Positions 13,177-25,800 of a stretch of DNA of 64,000 nt are shown here, piece after piece. The stretch comes from Isoetes taiwanensis (Eukaryota > Streptophyta > Lycopodiopsida > Isoetales > Isoetaceae). Position 1 is the stretch's first letter; every line of letters begins with the position of its first letter. A model generated the notes under the pieces. It saw only the letters and a program-made list of their open reading frames with translations. It was not told the DNA's origin and searched no databases. Position numbers and translations under genes: made by a program. The stretch lies in NCBI GenBank assembly GCA_021234155.1, contig JAJEKV010000003.1, positions 19,078,386 through 19,142,385 on the forward strand. Reading direction: 5' to 3'.

Positions 13177-15142
13177 CTATATATTTGTGGCTCGTGATTT
13201 GAAAGCAGCTGCTGCTTCTTTGATTTGCTCAATATTGAAGACCCCAAACATGGAATCATCTAAGACTGCATTTATGGCAGCTCCAGCTACATCATCGACA
13301 CTCACTGGAGATGTAAGAAGCAAATCTGAACCTGGCAAAGAATTTAATGGCTTCACATATTTCTCCATGGTCAAAAGAAAACTTTCTAAAGGTTGACCGA
13401 TGATATCTAAGGGCACATCCACACCATTCACTCGTCTCTTTCCATATATAAATCCAGGTCGGAGAACAGTGCCTGATAGAAACAGCTTTTGTTACTAAAA
13501 TGCATGGTATTTGTATGGTAGACAAGTGCAGGAAATTACCAGTATTTCGGAACTTTGACAGTACACTCTGTTCTGCTTTCCTCTTTCCAGAGAAATAACC
13601 AGAGTCTAAAACAAATGATGGAAGTTTGTAATCATGCACTGAGATGTAGACAAACCTTGGAATACCTAAAAAGAGATGGGAGTTTTTAAAAATATTTGAA
13701 TCCCTGGCTCCATAATCAGATCACTAACCTGTCTTGCCTGCAGCCTCTACTGCTGCCACATTGGCCTCCCCATTAATTTTTTCCATCTCCTCATTTGTTC
13801 CAAACCCACCAATTGCAAAAACGACAGCAGTTGCACCATTCAGTAATCCATCCCAATCTGCATAGAACACATTCCCTGCATATACAAACTGAAGATCAGT
13901 AAATATCTCCATTCACAAATGAGCCAAAATGAAAAGAGAAGACAATCTTTTCTTCCCTCATTAACTAGAGATTATAGATGAGCATGCCTGGAACCCATAA
14001 TACTTGTTCAACCCATGAGTCATCATAAGAGGGTCTCCCAGTTCTGTGCTTGATTAGATCCAAATTATTAGCACAACCAATATTATTCAAAAGGAAGACT
14101 ACTAATACATAATAATTGACACCCTTGTTAGGCAAGGCTTGTGTAACTGTAACAAGACAGCAAAATGCATGAGAAAGGATGCATTAATTCTTCTTAAAGT
14201 GCAATGATAGATTCACGACCTAGAAAGGCAAGACCATTCATGCCACTGCATGGTTAGGAATGCACATAGGATGCTAGTAAATCCATGGTATTATAAATCA
14301 AGCTCTCTAGTTTGGTATGTCCAAGCATTTGTTCCTTTTGCATTTTTTATACAAGTAATCCAGTAGTAAACTTATGGAAAACCAGAACCATCACTTGGAG
14401 CTTTGTATTAAAAGCTTACCTGTTTAGGCTAACAACTTCAATTCCCTCTGAAACTGCAGCTTTGCAAATGGCAGAACCCACAAATCCATTTCCTCCTAAT
14501 ACAACTATCTGTGTTCATCTCAACGTAAGAAGGCAATGGAGGTAAAGGGTGGAGACAGTATATCATGCTAAGTGGACACCATATTGAATTTAGCTGCATG
14601 ACAAGACAATATGCACAACTCTTAACAGGTAAAATGGGGGTTCACAAACAATCACCTTTTCTGTACGAACTCTAGCAGTGATATCAATTGGAGCAGATGC
14701 ATAATCAGTTGTGCCGTTTCCACCATAAGCACATGTCACCTGCTTCCTGCATGTTATAAAGAAAAAAATTAAGAACCAAGACTTTAAAATCAGTCTGGCA
14801 ATTTGGTTTGCAGAAAATGATGTTATTTCTGATGCGGGTGTTAAAGATTTTGTAAGAAAAGCCGTAGAAAAACAGAAAGAAATTCCCTTTTTTAGCAATA
14901 GCTCAAGTTAAATTAGGAACTGCAGCAAGGTTTATAGTATAGCAAAAGAAAACAAGAGCAAACAAGAAAATAGCCCACCTACAAAATCGATTGCAACGGC
15001 GAGCCCGAGGAGCACATTCTGGGAAATGAAGCTGCCGAGTGATATTTTGATATGAGCATTTCATCAATTGCAGATGTGTGTTGGAAATTTGAATGCAGGG
15101 GCTCCTCCTTCCACCAGTCCAGCAGGCCAAGCCGGCCGCCAT
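13177..15142 (-). CDS. SDR-family NAD(P)-binding protein, At1g32220-like (7 exons)
   Basis: Extended/atypical short-chain dehydrogenase-like protein of 322 residues, resembling plant plastid proteins of the At1g32220 type. Exons on the minus strand: 15142-14979, 14746-14656, 14508-14420, 14043-13988, 13875-13729, 13665-13540, 13472-13177; all phases agree. The Rossmann motif GGNGFVGS is near residue 90, AVVFAIGGFG follows at strand 4, YFSGKRKAE supplies the Y-x3-K pair near residue 205, and TVLRPGFIYG is the typical post-catalytic segment. The first ~60 residues are Arg/Cys/Ser-rich with few acids, consistent with a transit peptide. ATG 15142 is the first in-frame Met (MAAGLACW). The intron after exon 4 starts with GC rather than GT. 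The gene is convergent with the DnaJ-TPR gene. The substrate cannot be told from sequence. Confidence 0.88.
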
Positions 15143-15239
15143 AGCCAATCTACTAAATAATGCTGCTATTTTAATTTAAGTGAAAACAAGGAATTTGAAT
15201 GCAGGGGCTGAGGCTCCTACCAGTCCAGCAGGCCAAGCT
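15087..15239. repeat. Duplicated 5' end of the SDR gene
   Basis: Segments 15087-15131 (start of the coding region) and 15188-15239 (upstream) share about 45 bases, including TGAATGCAGGGGCT and CCAGTCCAGCAGGCCAAGC. It is a direct duplication of signal-peptide coding sequence into the 5' flank. The upstream copy is not joined to the open frame. Confidence 0.75.
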
Positions 15240-17284
15240 GTGCCAAGATGTCGTGACTACATGGCAGAAAAAATAATACATAAAAAAAAATTTATATTGA
15301 TGACACAGTTCTTCAAAAAAAAAAAAAAAAAAAAAAAAAAAATGAAATTTATCGCGGTAGCTCTTTATCGATGCGGTGTCAATTCCACATCGGTGTCAAT
15401 TCAAAACTCACTATGGGGCATTTCAAGATGAAAATTTTAAATTCAGCCCGTAAGAGAAAAGGATGTATTTGAAAATGCCTAAATTTTGTTCCGTGGCTTT
15501 AAAAGAAATCTAGCAGAACTGCAAGGAGGATTTGTGTTGGTATTTTTGTAGTAATGCGAACTTCAGCGGCATGCTAAGAGAATATGTATTAATATATACT
15601 AACTTCCTGCTAGGATCTAATCTAGCAGTAAACTTACTCCAGACAATAACACTCGCTAAAGCCTGAGAATGTATCTATCCTGGCGTGACCCAGGCCCAAG
15701 CCGTTATGCCTAGTTAGAGAGGAAAATACAGATGGTACATATAGACATGCGTATGGCACCAACTTATTTTAGTTAACAAGCCTCAGAAATCTCAAAGACT
15801 AGGGTGAACCCAAAGAAGACCAAGTATTTGATCCCAAGTCAAGACAACCACTAGTAATGAAAAGCTAAGACATGCAGGAAAGGAATGATTTTCTCATCAA
15901 GCTTAGTGACAGCTTTAGATAACAAGTCTGAGAACCCTCAAGACCCATGGTATACCCAATGAGGACCAAGCATTTGATCCCAAACCGACTCTACCTTACG
16001 TAATGAAAAGCTAGGACCTGTGTAGAAACAAAATAATTTTAACAAACCCAAAGGAATTTACAAGAGTAAAACAATCACGCTATCCACTTATATTTATGCA
16101 CGGAGTGATCCCACTAACCTTTTCATCTGAAGCGAGCATAATTACCATATAAATGTGCAGGTCCATATGACACCATAACATGTCCAAACCAAAGTAAGGA
16201 TTCCCTAATGATTATTCTCCATGTGTACCCTCTATGACCATGGTCCTTTTTTCAAGAGCTCTAGAATTCATATGATCTAGAAGATTAAATGGGACCACTT
16301 ATATTTACATGAACCTAAGATAGACCAAAGTTTTGCCACATGGCAACGCCTAGCTAATGATATTTAACTTCATTAGATTTCAAAGCATAAGGAAAGCCAG
16401 TCCAGTGGATGAAGTTAACAATACCAAGAGTATTTATTATTCATTCAGTATGGGTCGGCACGTTTAAATGTGCATGCAAGAACCTCAACATTCATTGCAC
16501 AGGGGCACCATAAATACTGCATGTAGCACAGGCACATCCTATAACTATAAAAATCTGAATTATTGCAGAACGCTCAGGATTTCAACAACAGAATGGCAAA
16601 CAAAGGTGCATCTCACCTATTTCTTTATGCTTTTTAGAAGCCCAAAACAAGAAATACTGGGGCATGGGGTAAATTGGACGAAACTGTGTTGTTCATGCAA
16701 TTAAATCAAATGAATTAATTGTTCACAAAACGAGTCTGCATGTCCAGAATCAAAAGCCTATCCTGTACTTCTAAGCTACAACAAGGCCCATATGGAAAAG
16801 CATGCAATCAAAGCAAAAATTAAAATCGGAATATGACATTGTTCTTGGCTGCACCAAGGCAAACTTTGAGCTGATACACATCTGTCACACTTAGGGAAAA
16901 AGGGCATGTGCTTTTCAGCCTAAAGCATACAAAAGACTAACATACAACCGTCTTTATCTATAAGATAAGGCATATCTTATCATACTATCTTAAACTAGAA
17001 ACATTCAAGAGTAAGGGCAAAGATTCAATGAAATAAAGCGCCCTAGCAGAAAAAACTTCATAAGTACACAGGCTTCTCTTGGACCAGCCCATCCATCCAG
17101 AAAAATAAAGCTTGCAGATCATTATTAACGTCTCCAACACTAGGATACTAAGAGAATATATGAATCTTACATTGGGTTTTATCAAAAGGATCAAGGACAT
17201 CTCAAGGTGATTGATTAGACCCTAGTTGGTAATTATAGTGCCAGGTTATCATGATTCTAAGGTCTCTTTGTGTTTCATGAACTA
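15240..17284. other. Gene-poor stretch with poly(A) tract and weak tandem repeat
   Basis: A pure A tract of about 28 bases lies at 15315-15342. Two diverged copies of a ~120-base unit, at about 15780-15890 and 15920-16040, share GACCAAG..ATTTGATCCCAA and GTAATGAAAAGCTA. No gene is recognisable up to the kinase remnant. Confidence 0.5.
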
Positions 17285-17650
17285 TGCAGGTCCTACCAAT
17301 CTGTTCATGCTTCACATGGACATGGCTTGCCATATATACAATGACATAATGAGAATTACAGATAACTTACATGACAAGTTTCTTATAGGTCAAGGCGCTT
17401 CTAGCAAGGTTTTCAAATGTATCCTTAAGAATGGAATGTCAATATCCATTAAAAAGATATATAATCACCATCCATAAAACATTCGCGATTTTGAAACATA
17501 ACTTGAAATCTTGGGTAAGATAAAACACTAAAATCTTGTTAGCCCTCATGGATATTTTCCTTCTCCTTTTGGGAACCTCTTGGGAACCTCTTATTTTATG
17601 ATTACATGGGAAATGGAAGGTTATGAGATGTGCTACATGGTACGTGAAGT
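17285..17650 (+). pseudogene. ERECTA-family receptor-kinase fragment
   Basis: One reading frame reads LFMLHMDMACHIYNDIMRIT, then FLIGQGASSKVFKCILKNG (glycine-rich loop) and ISIKKIYNHHP (VAIK-type Lys). It continues past three stop codons (about 17476, 17497, 17528) as NIRDFET, LEILGKIKH, NLVSPHGYF, LLFYDYMGNGRL and DVLHG. This order matches kinase subdomains I-V of ERECTA-like LRR kinases. GGGAACCTCTT is duplicated near 17571, inserting extra residues. At the 3' end CATG/GTACGT looks like a surviving exon boundary, so a DNA-level fragment is more likely than a retrocopy. No LRR, HRD or DFG segment was found nearby. Confidence 0.8.
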
Positions 17651-20160
17651 TCAGATTTTGATAGTAAAATAAATTGTCTGTTGCTTAGCATTGAGGTAGG
17701 CTTGGGGCAAAGGTTTGGGTTGGATTGGATTGGATTGGTGGGACAACCATATTCAAGGTGTATTTCTAGGTATCCTATTCAGGGCATATTTGTAGGCATC
17801 CCATTCATTCTGCCCTCACGATAAATATAAAGATGGTAAGGGCGTGCTTCACATTTTTGGATGGCCTTATACACCCTACATTATTTGCATGCCATTTTCG
17901 GTGAGGGGAGCAGAGGCTTATAGTGTTAATTACGTTTTGGCAGCACAAAAATGATTGACCAATATGGAAGGACTGAGTTGAAAATAAAAGACAAGTCAAA
18001 ACCTAGATTCTGAGGAATGGTTTGGTGCAAATAAAGAAATGAGCATCTAAAGTGTTGGGCTATCCACCCAAGAAAGTGAAGAGATGCATGCATGCTGGTT
18101 ATATATCGACTCCGCGTCTAGACTGGCAATGGCTATAATATCCCGTCATATGGTGCTTATATTTGTAAAGCTTTGACATCGATGAAATTATTGGAGTGCA
18201 AAGATATCTTAATGTGCTTATTTGGCCTTTGTTTGTTATACATTAAATGTGTGAGCTACACATATGTTATCCCAATTTAGGCTTAAACAACATCGTTGTT
18301 ACTTAGATAATTAATTGACTGAAAATGCTGAAAACAACACCTCTGCTAGAATAGTAAACATTAGTGCCGAATTTATAATGTGACAGGTTGACAAGGCTGA
18401 TATGTTTGTGCTAAGCAGTATCAAGTTCCACACTATATACATAAAGCTTTCCATGTCTCCTAAGATCATGTCTTGACACAATCTGTAGGTAGCTACTACA
18501 TCTATACCTAATATGTAGCTACATTTGCGAAAGTTATGCTCCGTTAAAAAAAAAATGGCTATATTTGATACATGGTATGTAGCAACATTTGCTAACTTTG
18601 GCGTTAAGTTACATGCCTTCTTACAGTTACACGCCTTTCTTACAGACCTTTATCTATGAGGGGAACTATTGCCAAAGCTTTGAAACACCAGATTCCATCC
18701 AATATAAAGTAGCATCCTGACTGTATTTCAAGTTATTATAATTAGATACCCTGTACATGAATTTCGCTAATGTGAGCAACAAAAAGAACTGGAAAAGGAT
18801 GGGGGGAAGATATAAACTAATAGAAGTTGGTCTTCCAGGAAGACTTGTTGCAAGGAAGTCCTCAAATGTGAACTCTGCATAGCCCAAGCTTATAAGGGTT
18901 TGTCGACATTTCTCAATGCATCTTCTACATGATCCACTTCAGCTTCATTCTTTATTTCCAAAATATGTACCTAAGTAGGATATACGAGTTCCAATACTAT
19001 GCTTCAAGTTGTATAAAAATACAGAGCAAAACTCATATGCAATGGGATTTGCAGAACATCTCCATCATTAGGAAAAGAAAAAATTCTACAACAAGGCTTC
19101 ATGCTCCCATGCCCAGGGTATTTAATTCAACAAGTTAATAGATCTTGCTCAGTAGGCTCTAAGCACCACAACCCAATTCAACTTAACAAAGCCCATTTGG
19201 AGCGTAGGGTTCATAGAGGCAACTTGGCAGAAAAGTGATAACAGACTCTGATAAATGTCAGCACTTTTGGCAATAGGGCATTGATCATTGGAGCGATGAA
19301 GAACAACTTGTGGTATGCTTGTGGTGTTGTTTATGAAAGAGTATCAACCGACACATTATGCTCATTCCTTGTAGTCTAGACATATCTTGCTTATGCTCAG
19401 TCTGCATCAGCTGCACAAAGCCTTCCTCATGATAAAATATTTTGAGATATAAGGTCAATGTTGTCCATGCTTCATCCATGAAAATGATTCATGTTCTTCT
19501 GCCCATCATATTTAGAGCAAAAGCCCCATATAAAGTTAAGTTTAAAACCTATTTTATTGCTCATTGAAGACTAAATTCGCAAAACGCTTTCCATGGTTTT
19601 ACATCAACTTACAAGATCTGAAAACATGATGCTCCAAAAGAGACAATTTCCTTGGTCTAATAGCTCCATAAGATTGTTCTCATTTCTGTATTGAGGACTC
19701 CTAGTCAGTTTCCTATGCAAGGATGCTCTTGAGCCGATAACGCCTTTGAGTTGATAAGCTACCTGACAGTTTCCACCATCATTAGCATTACATCTGGAAT
19801 TTTTTAGCATGGCTAAGAGGGAAGTTTTGAATAATACGATAATAATGCCCAGAGTATGATGAGAGTTCTAGCAATGCTGTGTGCAAGCTGAGAAAAACAA
19901 TGAAACACCTTATCAGCTCCATAGCAATGGCTCGTTATATCTAGAAGTTTCAAATCCATTCCACCTGAATTGGCATATTGCATCTAAAAGAGGGAGATCA
20001 AAATTCACAAGTAAAGTTACATATCTAAAGAGCATATTTGAGAGAAAGATTGACCTAGTCTCAATAAACATTGAATAATATATATGCCATAACCGGAAAG
20101 GCCAACACCATTGGAACAACCCAAGCAGACGTTCTTGATGTAGCAGCATCTAAAGACCAT
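17651..20160. other. No recognisable gene
   Basis: AT-rich sequence with a short (GGATT)n run near 17717 and imperfect repeats of TATGTAGC(T/A)ACATTTGC at about 18510 and 18575. Short minus-strand open stretches between 18660 and 19810 match nothing I can name; some may be further decayed exons of the INTS11-like remnant. Confidence 0.4.
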
Positions 20161-20169
20161 ATAACTTCG

Positions 20170-21088
20170 TCATCTTCTGTTGCTACAACATCCATAATAA
20201 AGCTGCCATGCAAGAATGTTGATAACTCTATCCACAATTTGTCTAACATTTTCATCATAAAAATGAGTTGTATAATTACAACTATTTATTTTCTCATGAG
20301 AAATCAATCCCAAAGCCGAAGATGCTTCAGTAGGATGCAAAAGCTTTACGTCAAAAGCACTCCTTTTAAGGATGCCATCAACTGCAACAGCTTTTTGAAG
20401 CCAGGGCACATAACGAATTCGACTCCTCAAAACCTCCCTTTGATAGATTCAAAGCTTTAGTAGAAATATGATGAAGTACTGAGGTCTATAAATTTCCTAG
20501 ATGCTTCTACTTCAAGAAAACGCAATGGAACTTCAACCATTTCACGGTTTGCAGGATCATAGCATGGTATCCCCAATTCTGTAGCAATCCTGCTTTTGAG
20601 AACTGTCATCTTTTGTTTCTCCCCATGAACAAATACAACATGACAAGGATCCACATATTTCACAAGATCCATAATACCTCTTGCATTTGCGTCAGCGCTA
20701 AAGGATAACTGGTGTATCTATATACAAAAAATAAGCAAAAATGAGACTTTAGATAACTCGGCAACGAGATTAAATAGACATTATACCTTGTAACGAACAT
20801 CCACTTGTGATCTGTTGTCAACCTCAATATGACTAGGTTTGCTTGACATTAGCTTGTGTCCCACAGTTCCAACCATACAATAACTACAAATGAAAATATT
20901 ATGATTCATTTAACTCCATGAGCCAAAGCATTATACAAGTATATACCCAGGTAATAATGTCAGATTTTGCTCTGAAACTGCCCACTTCTTAAATACCTTA
21001 AGGGATAGTCCCCCACTCAGCATACCCAGGGTTGCAAAGAGTACACAGGGACCAAGAGCCTCAATTTGAGACTGATCAAAGGGTGATA
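20170..21088 (-). pseudogene. INTS11/CPSF73-II C-terminal exons, truncated
   Basis: Three consecutive exons encode the beta-CASP and lower metallo-beta-lactamase half of an Integrator subunit 11/CPSF73-II-type RNA endonuclease. Exon 21088-20947 reads PCVLFATLGMLSGGLSLKVF. Exon 20883-20787 reads YCMVGTVGHKLMSSKP then QVDVRYK. Exon 20717 to about 20457 reads IHQLSFSADANARGIMDLVK then VFVHGEKQKM and CYDPANRE. Splice sites and phases between the three agree. Downstream (20430-20170) a frame with HPTEASSALGLISHEKI resembles the C-terminal domain but is out of frame without a visible intron. The N-terminal catalytic His/Asp motifs are absent from the window upstream, where a VPS41 fragment lies instead. 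I infer a gene fragment. Confidence 0.75.
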
Positions 21089-22013
21089 CTGCAAAAGGTC
21101 AGGTATAAAAAACATTTTTAATTCTGAAAAATGGGATTCTACGTTTAACTATAGTTTACTATGTTTGAAGTCAAAAATGTTTCTTGTAATATAAGTATTC
21201 TTGACTTTCTGGCTCGTCCAACTAATCAACAATTTGTAATAATTATTTGCCTGCATAGTTAACCCTAGAAGGATTCAAAAGAGGTTGTTCAGAAAGTAGC
21301 AAGTTGTCATCTCTCAACAAAACTCATTCTTAATGTAAACAGTTTACAAAACCTGTAGAGATAGGAATAGCCAGGTTCATTTATTCCAAGTAATCATCCA
21401 GAAGGATGCACAACTCCTGTGTTATTTATCCTGTTACAAAATGTAATTAACAGATACCAATTAAAGTAGCTTGGTACTTGAGCTTCTCCAAGTGCAAACA
21501 CTAGAATTAAGACCTTCCCACCATTATGCACCTAGTAATCATAAAAGACCGCCGCCGGTGAAGTTTTAGGCACATATTCACAGCCTGGATACATGACACA
21601 AAATAGTCAAAGAAAAGTATTTGTATGCAAAAATGCTGCTCGTCTTTGAACATTGGCTTTCATCGTTACTGCATGTTTGGACAGAGAGTTGGAAATACAA
21701 CAGCTTGAGACCCCATGCCTTCTTGTCCATCCAAGCATACATTTTATAAGTGCAATGTTAGATACAACAAAATAAGATAAAGGCAACTTATAACATTCAA
21801 GAACGCCCATTCACGAGCATGCTTAGAATCATATAAGGTAGTTGCATAAGTTGACTTATCAATGTATAACATATGCTGTTCCTTAGTTTTTTAAATTGTT
21901 CTCGAACCCCTTATACATGATTATAATTAAGGCCCTTGAGTGTATTACTATTAGCAAAACTTGATTTATGGAATGACTTTCTGTTTTTAGTGCCAATGAA
22001 CTGTATATTCTTG
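21089..22013. other. Spacer between INTS11-like and VPS41-like fragments
   Basis: I see no exon, repeat boundary or mobile-element end here. The missing upstream INTS11 exons were not found. Confidence 0.4.
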
Positions 22014-22045
22014 CTATTGCCAACACAATGACACATCTAATGATC

Positions 22046-22804
22046 TAAGATCTCCTTTAGTATTCAATATTAGTTGGCCTACGAGTCCTCCAGTAGCAAA
22101 CCGCCTTGATGATTTCTGAGCGCAGTCTGGATCCAATGCCACAGTCTTTATTGGCCGATGATACTCAAATTTTTCATTTTCTTCTGTATAGAGACTGTTC
22201 ACTACTATAGATCCATCATCAGAGCAGCTTCCTATATATTCACCAGCTGCATCAAAGCTTAACTCGTTTATAGTTGCTGTATGTGGGCGAAATTCTTTTA
22301 CCTGCATTTCACATGAAGTTAGTAACCACATGCCAAGATCCAGCCATGGTTGTGGGGTGCATTAGGTCCTTTTTGTTCAAAGGAAGACACAAATCCTATG
22401 CTTAATCCTTTGTAGTTTTGCTGCAGTGCGCGAAAGTATGATTTATAATGCATGAGATAATGTATGAGATGAGACCCCACAAAATCATCAACAAAAATCT
22501 AAAATATAACTTAAGTTGGACATTAAAGATAGTTCTATAATGTACGAAATAAAGACAATTCAGTTAAAATACTTGTGCAGGTAGGATAAAATATACTGAC
22601 CTGATTCCCTTGATAATCTAACAAATGAACAGTTCCATCATGTGTACCCAGGGCAATGATCCTCTCAGCAACAGTAATGCAAGATGCGGCATCTAGTCTG
22701 GGAGATTGGATAGGAAGCGCAAAATCAAGGATCATTATGGCATCCGCTTTAGCCTCTTCCAAGTGAAAATAAGACCAGCCCCTTTTCAAGATGATGAATG
22801 ACAT
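22046..22804 (-). pseudogene. VPS41 N-terminal WD40 exons (fragment)
   Basis: Two neighbouring exons encode the start of the WD40 propeller of VPS41, the HOPS-complex subunit for vacuolar fusion. The exon ending at 22601 (from about 22715) reads DAASCITVAERIIALGTHDG then HLLDYQGNQ with a good GTCAGT donor. The exon from 22301 to about 22046 reads VKEFRPHTATINELSF, GEYIGSCSDDGS, KFEYHRPIK and ATGGLVGQLILNTK. After NTK, where the family continues KWFG, the sequence reads AAAGGAGATC with no GT donor and then diverges, so the break coincides with an expected exon end. No further VPS41 exons appear downstream; the INTS11-like fragment follows on the same strand. Confidence 0.8.
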
Positions 22805-25800
22805 CCGGTCACCTCTAGGTCGGAACGGTTAGGCTGCGACTGGCCAAAGGAATTACCTGGGTTTTCTATTTTTCCTAGCTGTCGATTCATAAATTAGAAG
22901 ATCTAATAGTTGAGATGGAAAAAAATGACGTGGCATGACACGTGGCATAGCTAGAATCGTAGCAAATCGGTCATCTCGGGTTAGGCAACCCTGCTAAACA
23001 ACATTATTTGCACGCCACCATGTAAGCAACTTAATCACAAAATATCTTTCTTGCCTAGAATGTACTGGATTGGTCAAAATTGTGTTATTCTAGATGGAAA
23101 GGATAAATGCATCTATATACACCCGAGTTTTATAGACCATGTTGTGATCATTGATTATTGTTGAGCTAATATTATGTTATGCTGATAATGAAATAAAGTG
23201 ATGGTCATTACGGCGTCGGCGTTGGCTATACGTCGCAATTGACATCATTAATAGCCCATCCTCTAGCAGCGGGTGTCTAATTCAGAAGAAAAGTTGCATT
23301 GTCTAATTTGGTTCACCAACATTATCAATCCGATGGTCTTATGTACGCCTGATTTGGGTTGGCCTCCCGTGGAAACCCTTCCAAATTTCCATGGAACCCT
23401 TCCTATTTTCCTTGGAAACCCTTCCGGCTTTCACTAGAACCAGGAAGGGTTGTCGTGGAAATCCTTCCTAATAATTTCTAAGTTTGAAAAATAGGAAGAA
23501 TTTCCACGGAAATGAAGAAGGGTTTCCATGGAAAATGGGAAGGGTTTCCCGTTTTGAAAAGCAGAAGGGTTTCCACGAAAAATGGCAAGGGTTTCCACCT
23601 TTTTTTTTTTAATATTCATAATATTCACGCTTTTCAATGGACCACGCTTTTCTAGACGGATGCCGCCCATTAATAGGGCACACTGATAAATGTGCATGTC
23701 ACGTGAGAATTCAAAATTTAATTCATATGGAAACCAGGGGAAAATAGGAAGGGTTTCCACATATGATAAAAAATTTCTAAAGGTCTATGCTCTTCTTGCG
23801 CTTGCACTCCACCATTGGAGGACATTGGGATGGCAAATGGCAGAAGCATGCTAAGATGTTCTCTCACTCGCATTGCGACACCACAAACTTGACAAAGGTG
23901 CAATGGCGAATTCTGAAGGTGCTGGTTCTGCAACGCAACGTGAATGTTTGCATGTATTCCATGTTATCCACCTTGATTGGCTATTCAGAGGGAGGGGTTC
24001 CCATTGGAGGCTCCATGTTGTTGTCAAAGCAGTGCCAAGAACTTGGTATACACTATTTGTTTTAATATCGCGCCAATTCAACTTACTAGTGTTTTCTCCA
24101 ACTACCTTATAGATGCCAGTGGACGATTTGAACGACGCGGCTGTAGCAAGCGCTTAGCAGCAACATCATGTTGTGCTCTATTATGTTGTACTCTATTATG
24201 TTGCATCATGACACTATGCGCAATCATGTACTGCCACTACTGGATAAGTCTCTCTAATCTATAAGTTTCATAAAGGGTATGGTGATTCCAAACTTCGCTT
24301 TAAATGATTCTACTCTACTGCTAGTGGATAACTCTCACTTCTCAAGGGAAAGGTTAAACATTTAGATGTTTCCCTTAAATATATGGACACTTCAAATGTG
24401 ACAACTTTAGCTTCAAGAACCTTATCCGTCAAACCAATAAAGAAGCATCAAGTCATGTGACTCTAGCGTGTAAATCCCATTTGTGAATCCCATTTAGGTA
24501 TCCCAGCATCATTGTAATAGATTAGGACAAGATGATGACTTCAAATTTGATTTGGTTTGTTCTATTGTCAACTTTGGCTCAGTCTTTTCAATCTTACAAG
24601 TCTATGGAGCTTCCATTTGTGTCATACAATGAGTACATTGTCTACACTCTTACATAACCATAGTGTGAAAACACATCTAAAACAAGTAACATCTCCTTGA
24701 TGTATATAGCTTTTAGTAGTTAATAATCACCCTTCCTACCATCATCTTCAATATACAAAAATTTGCAACAGTGCATTTCCAAACAGCCTCAATGGAAAGC
24801 CTCCTTACATCAACTCTCTAGCTCGCTCAAATCACAAAACGGAGGACAAAAAAAACTTTTGAGATACTCAAGGGGCAACCACTTGTGTAAGGTGATTCTT
24901 TGATGCCAATTGTTGTATATACTTGACACTCCAGTGTATCCGCTATATCCTTCAACTCTGGCATCCTTGATTTCCAAACCATGCCAACATAAGAAGTATG
25001 GTGGCATGGTTGACACACCAAGAATGTCTAGTAAGTAAACATCTCAAGATAAAGGTGAACATGGCAACAATGCAGGTTAGACACCAATTCTGGGAGAGGA
25101 TATTGTACCTAACTGTCATTTGTGGAACTGCAGTTTTACTGTTCTGCATAAAAGCTCTGATCTGATCTGCCTAAAGGTCGTAATCTATCACCCTCTGCAC
25201 CCTTCAAGCAACTTGGGTTACGTAGAATGGATAGCTCACTACCACCCAAACTCTACTCACCTGTTTTCATACAAACATGTGCCAATCATATTTCCCTAAG
25301 TTGCAGCTGCATAAAATATGGCCCATTAGTGTACCTCCTCTTTTATTAATACAGAATAATTAGACTTTTACTTGAACTACTAGGCCCATATCTCGAACAT
25401 GCAAAATTATGGAATTGAAGACAAATAGAAATGGCATTTTATATAATTTCATGTTCCATATGTACCACCAAGCTTGCTTTACATAAACGCACACTTGCAT
25501 CAAAAAGAAGCAATCTTGAAGACTAGCATTTCCAAGTATGATCATAGGGGCAAGGTCCTTACATGAAATCTTTTTGGATGAATGTTACTGCATAATTTCA
25601 CAAGTTTAGCATATCAAACATGAATTGACTTCATCAAATCATCATCTTTCTCATGTGCCTGGTTGATATAACTATCTATTCTCTTTGCTATTATCTTACA
25701 GACAAGAACAGCCAAGAACATGTCCAAGCATATTAAAAGCAATTGGCCAATTTTCAAATGAGAAAACAAAAACCTTATTAAGAAGTGGAAAAATGAGGCT

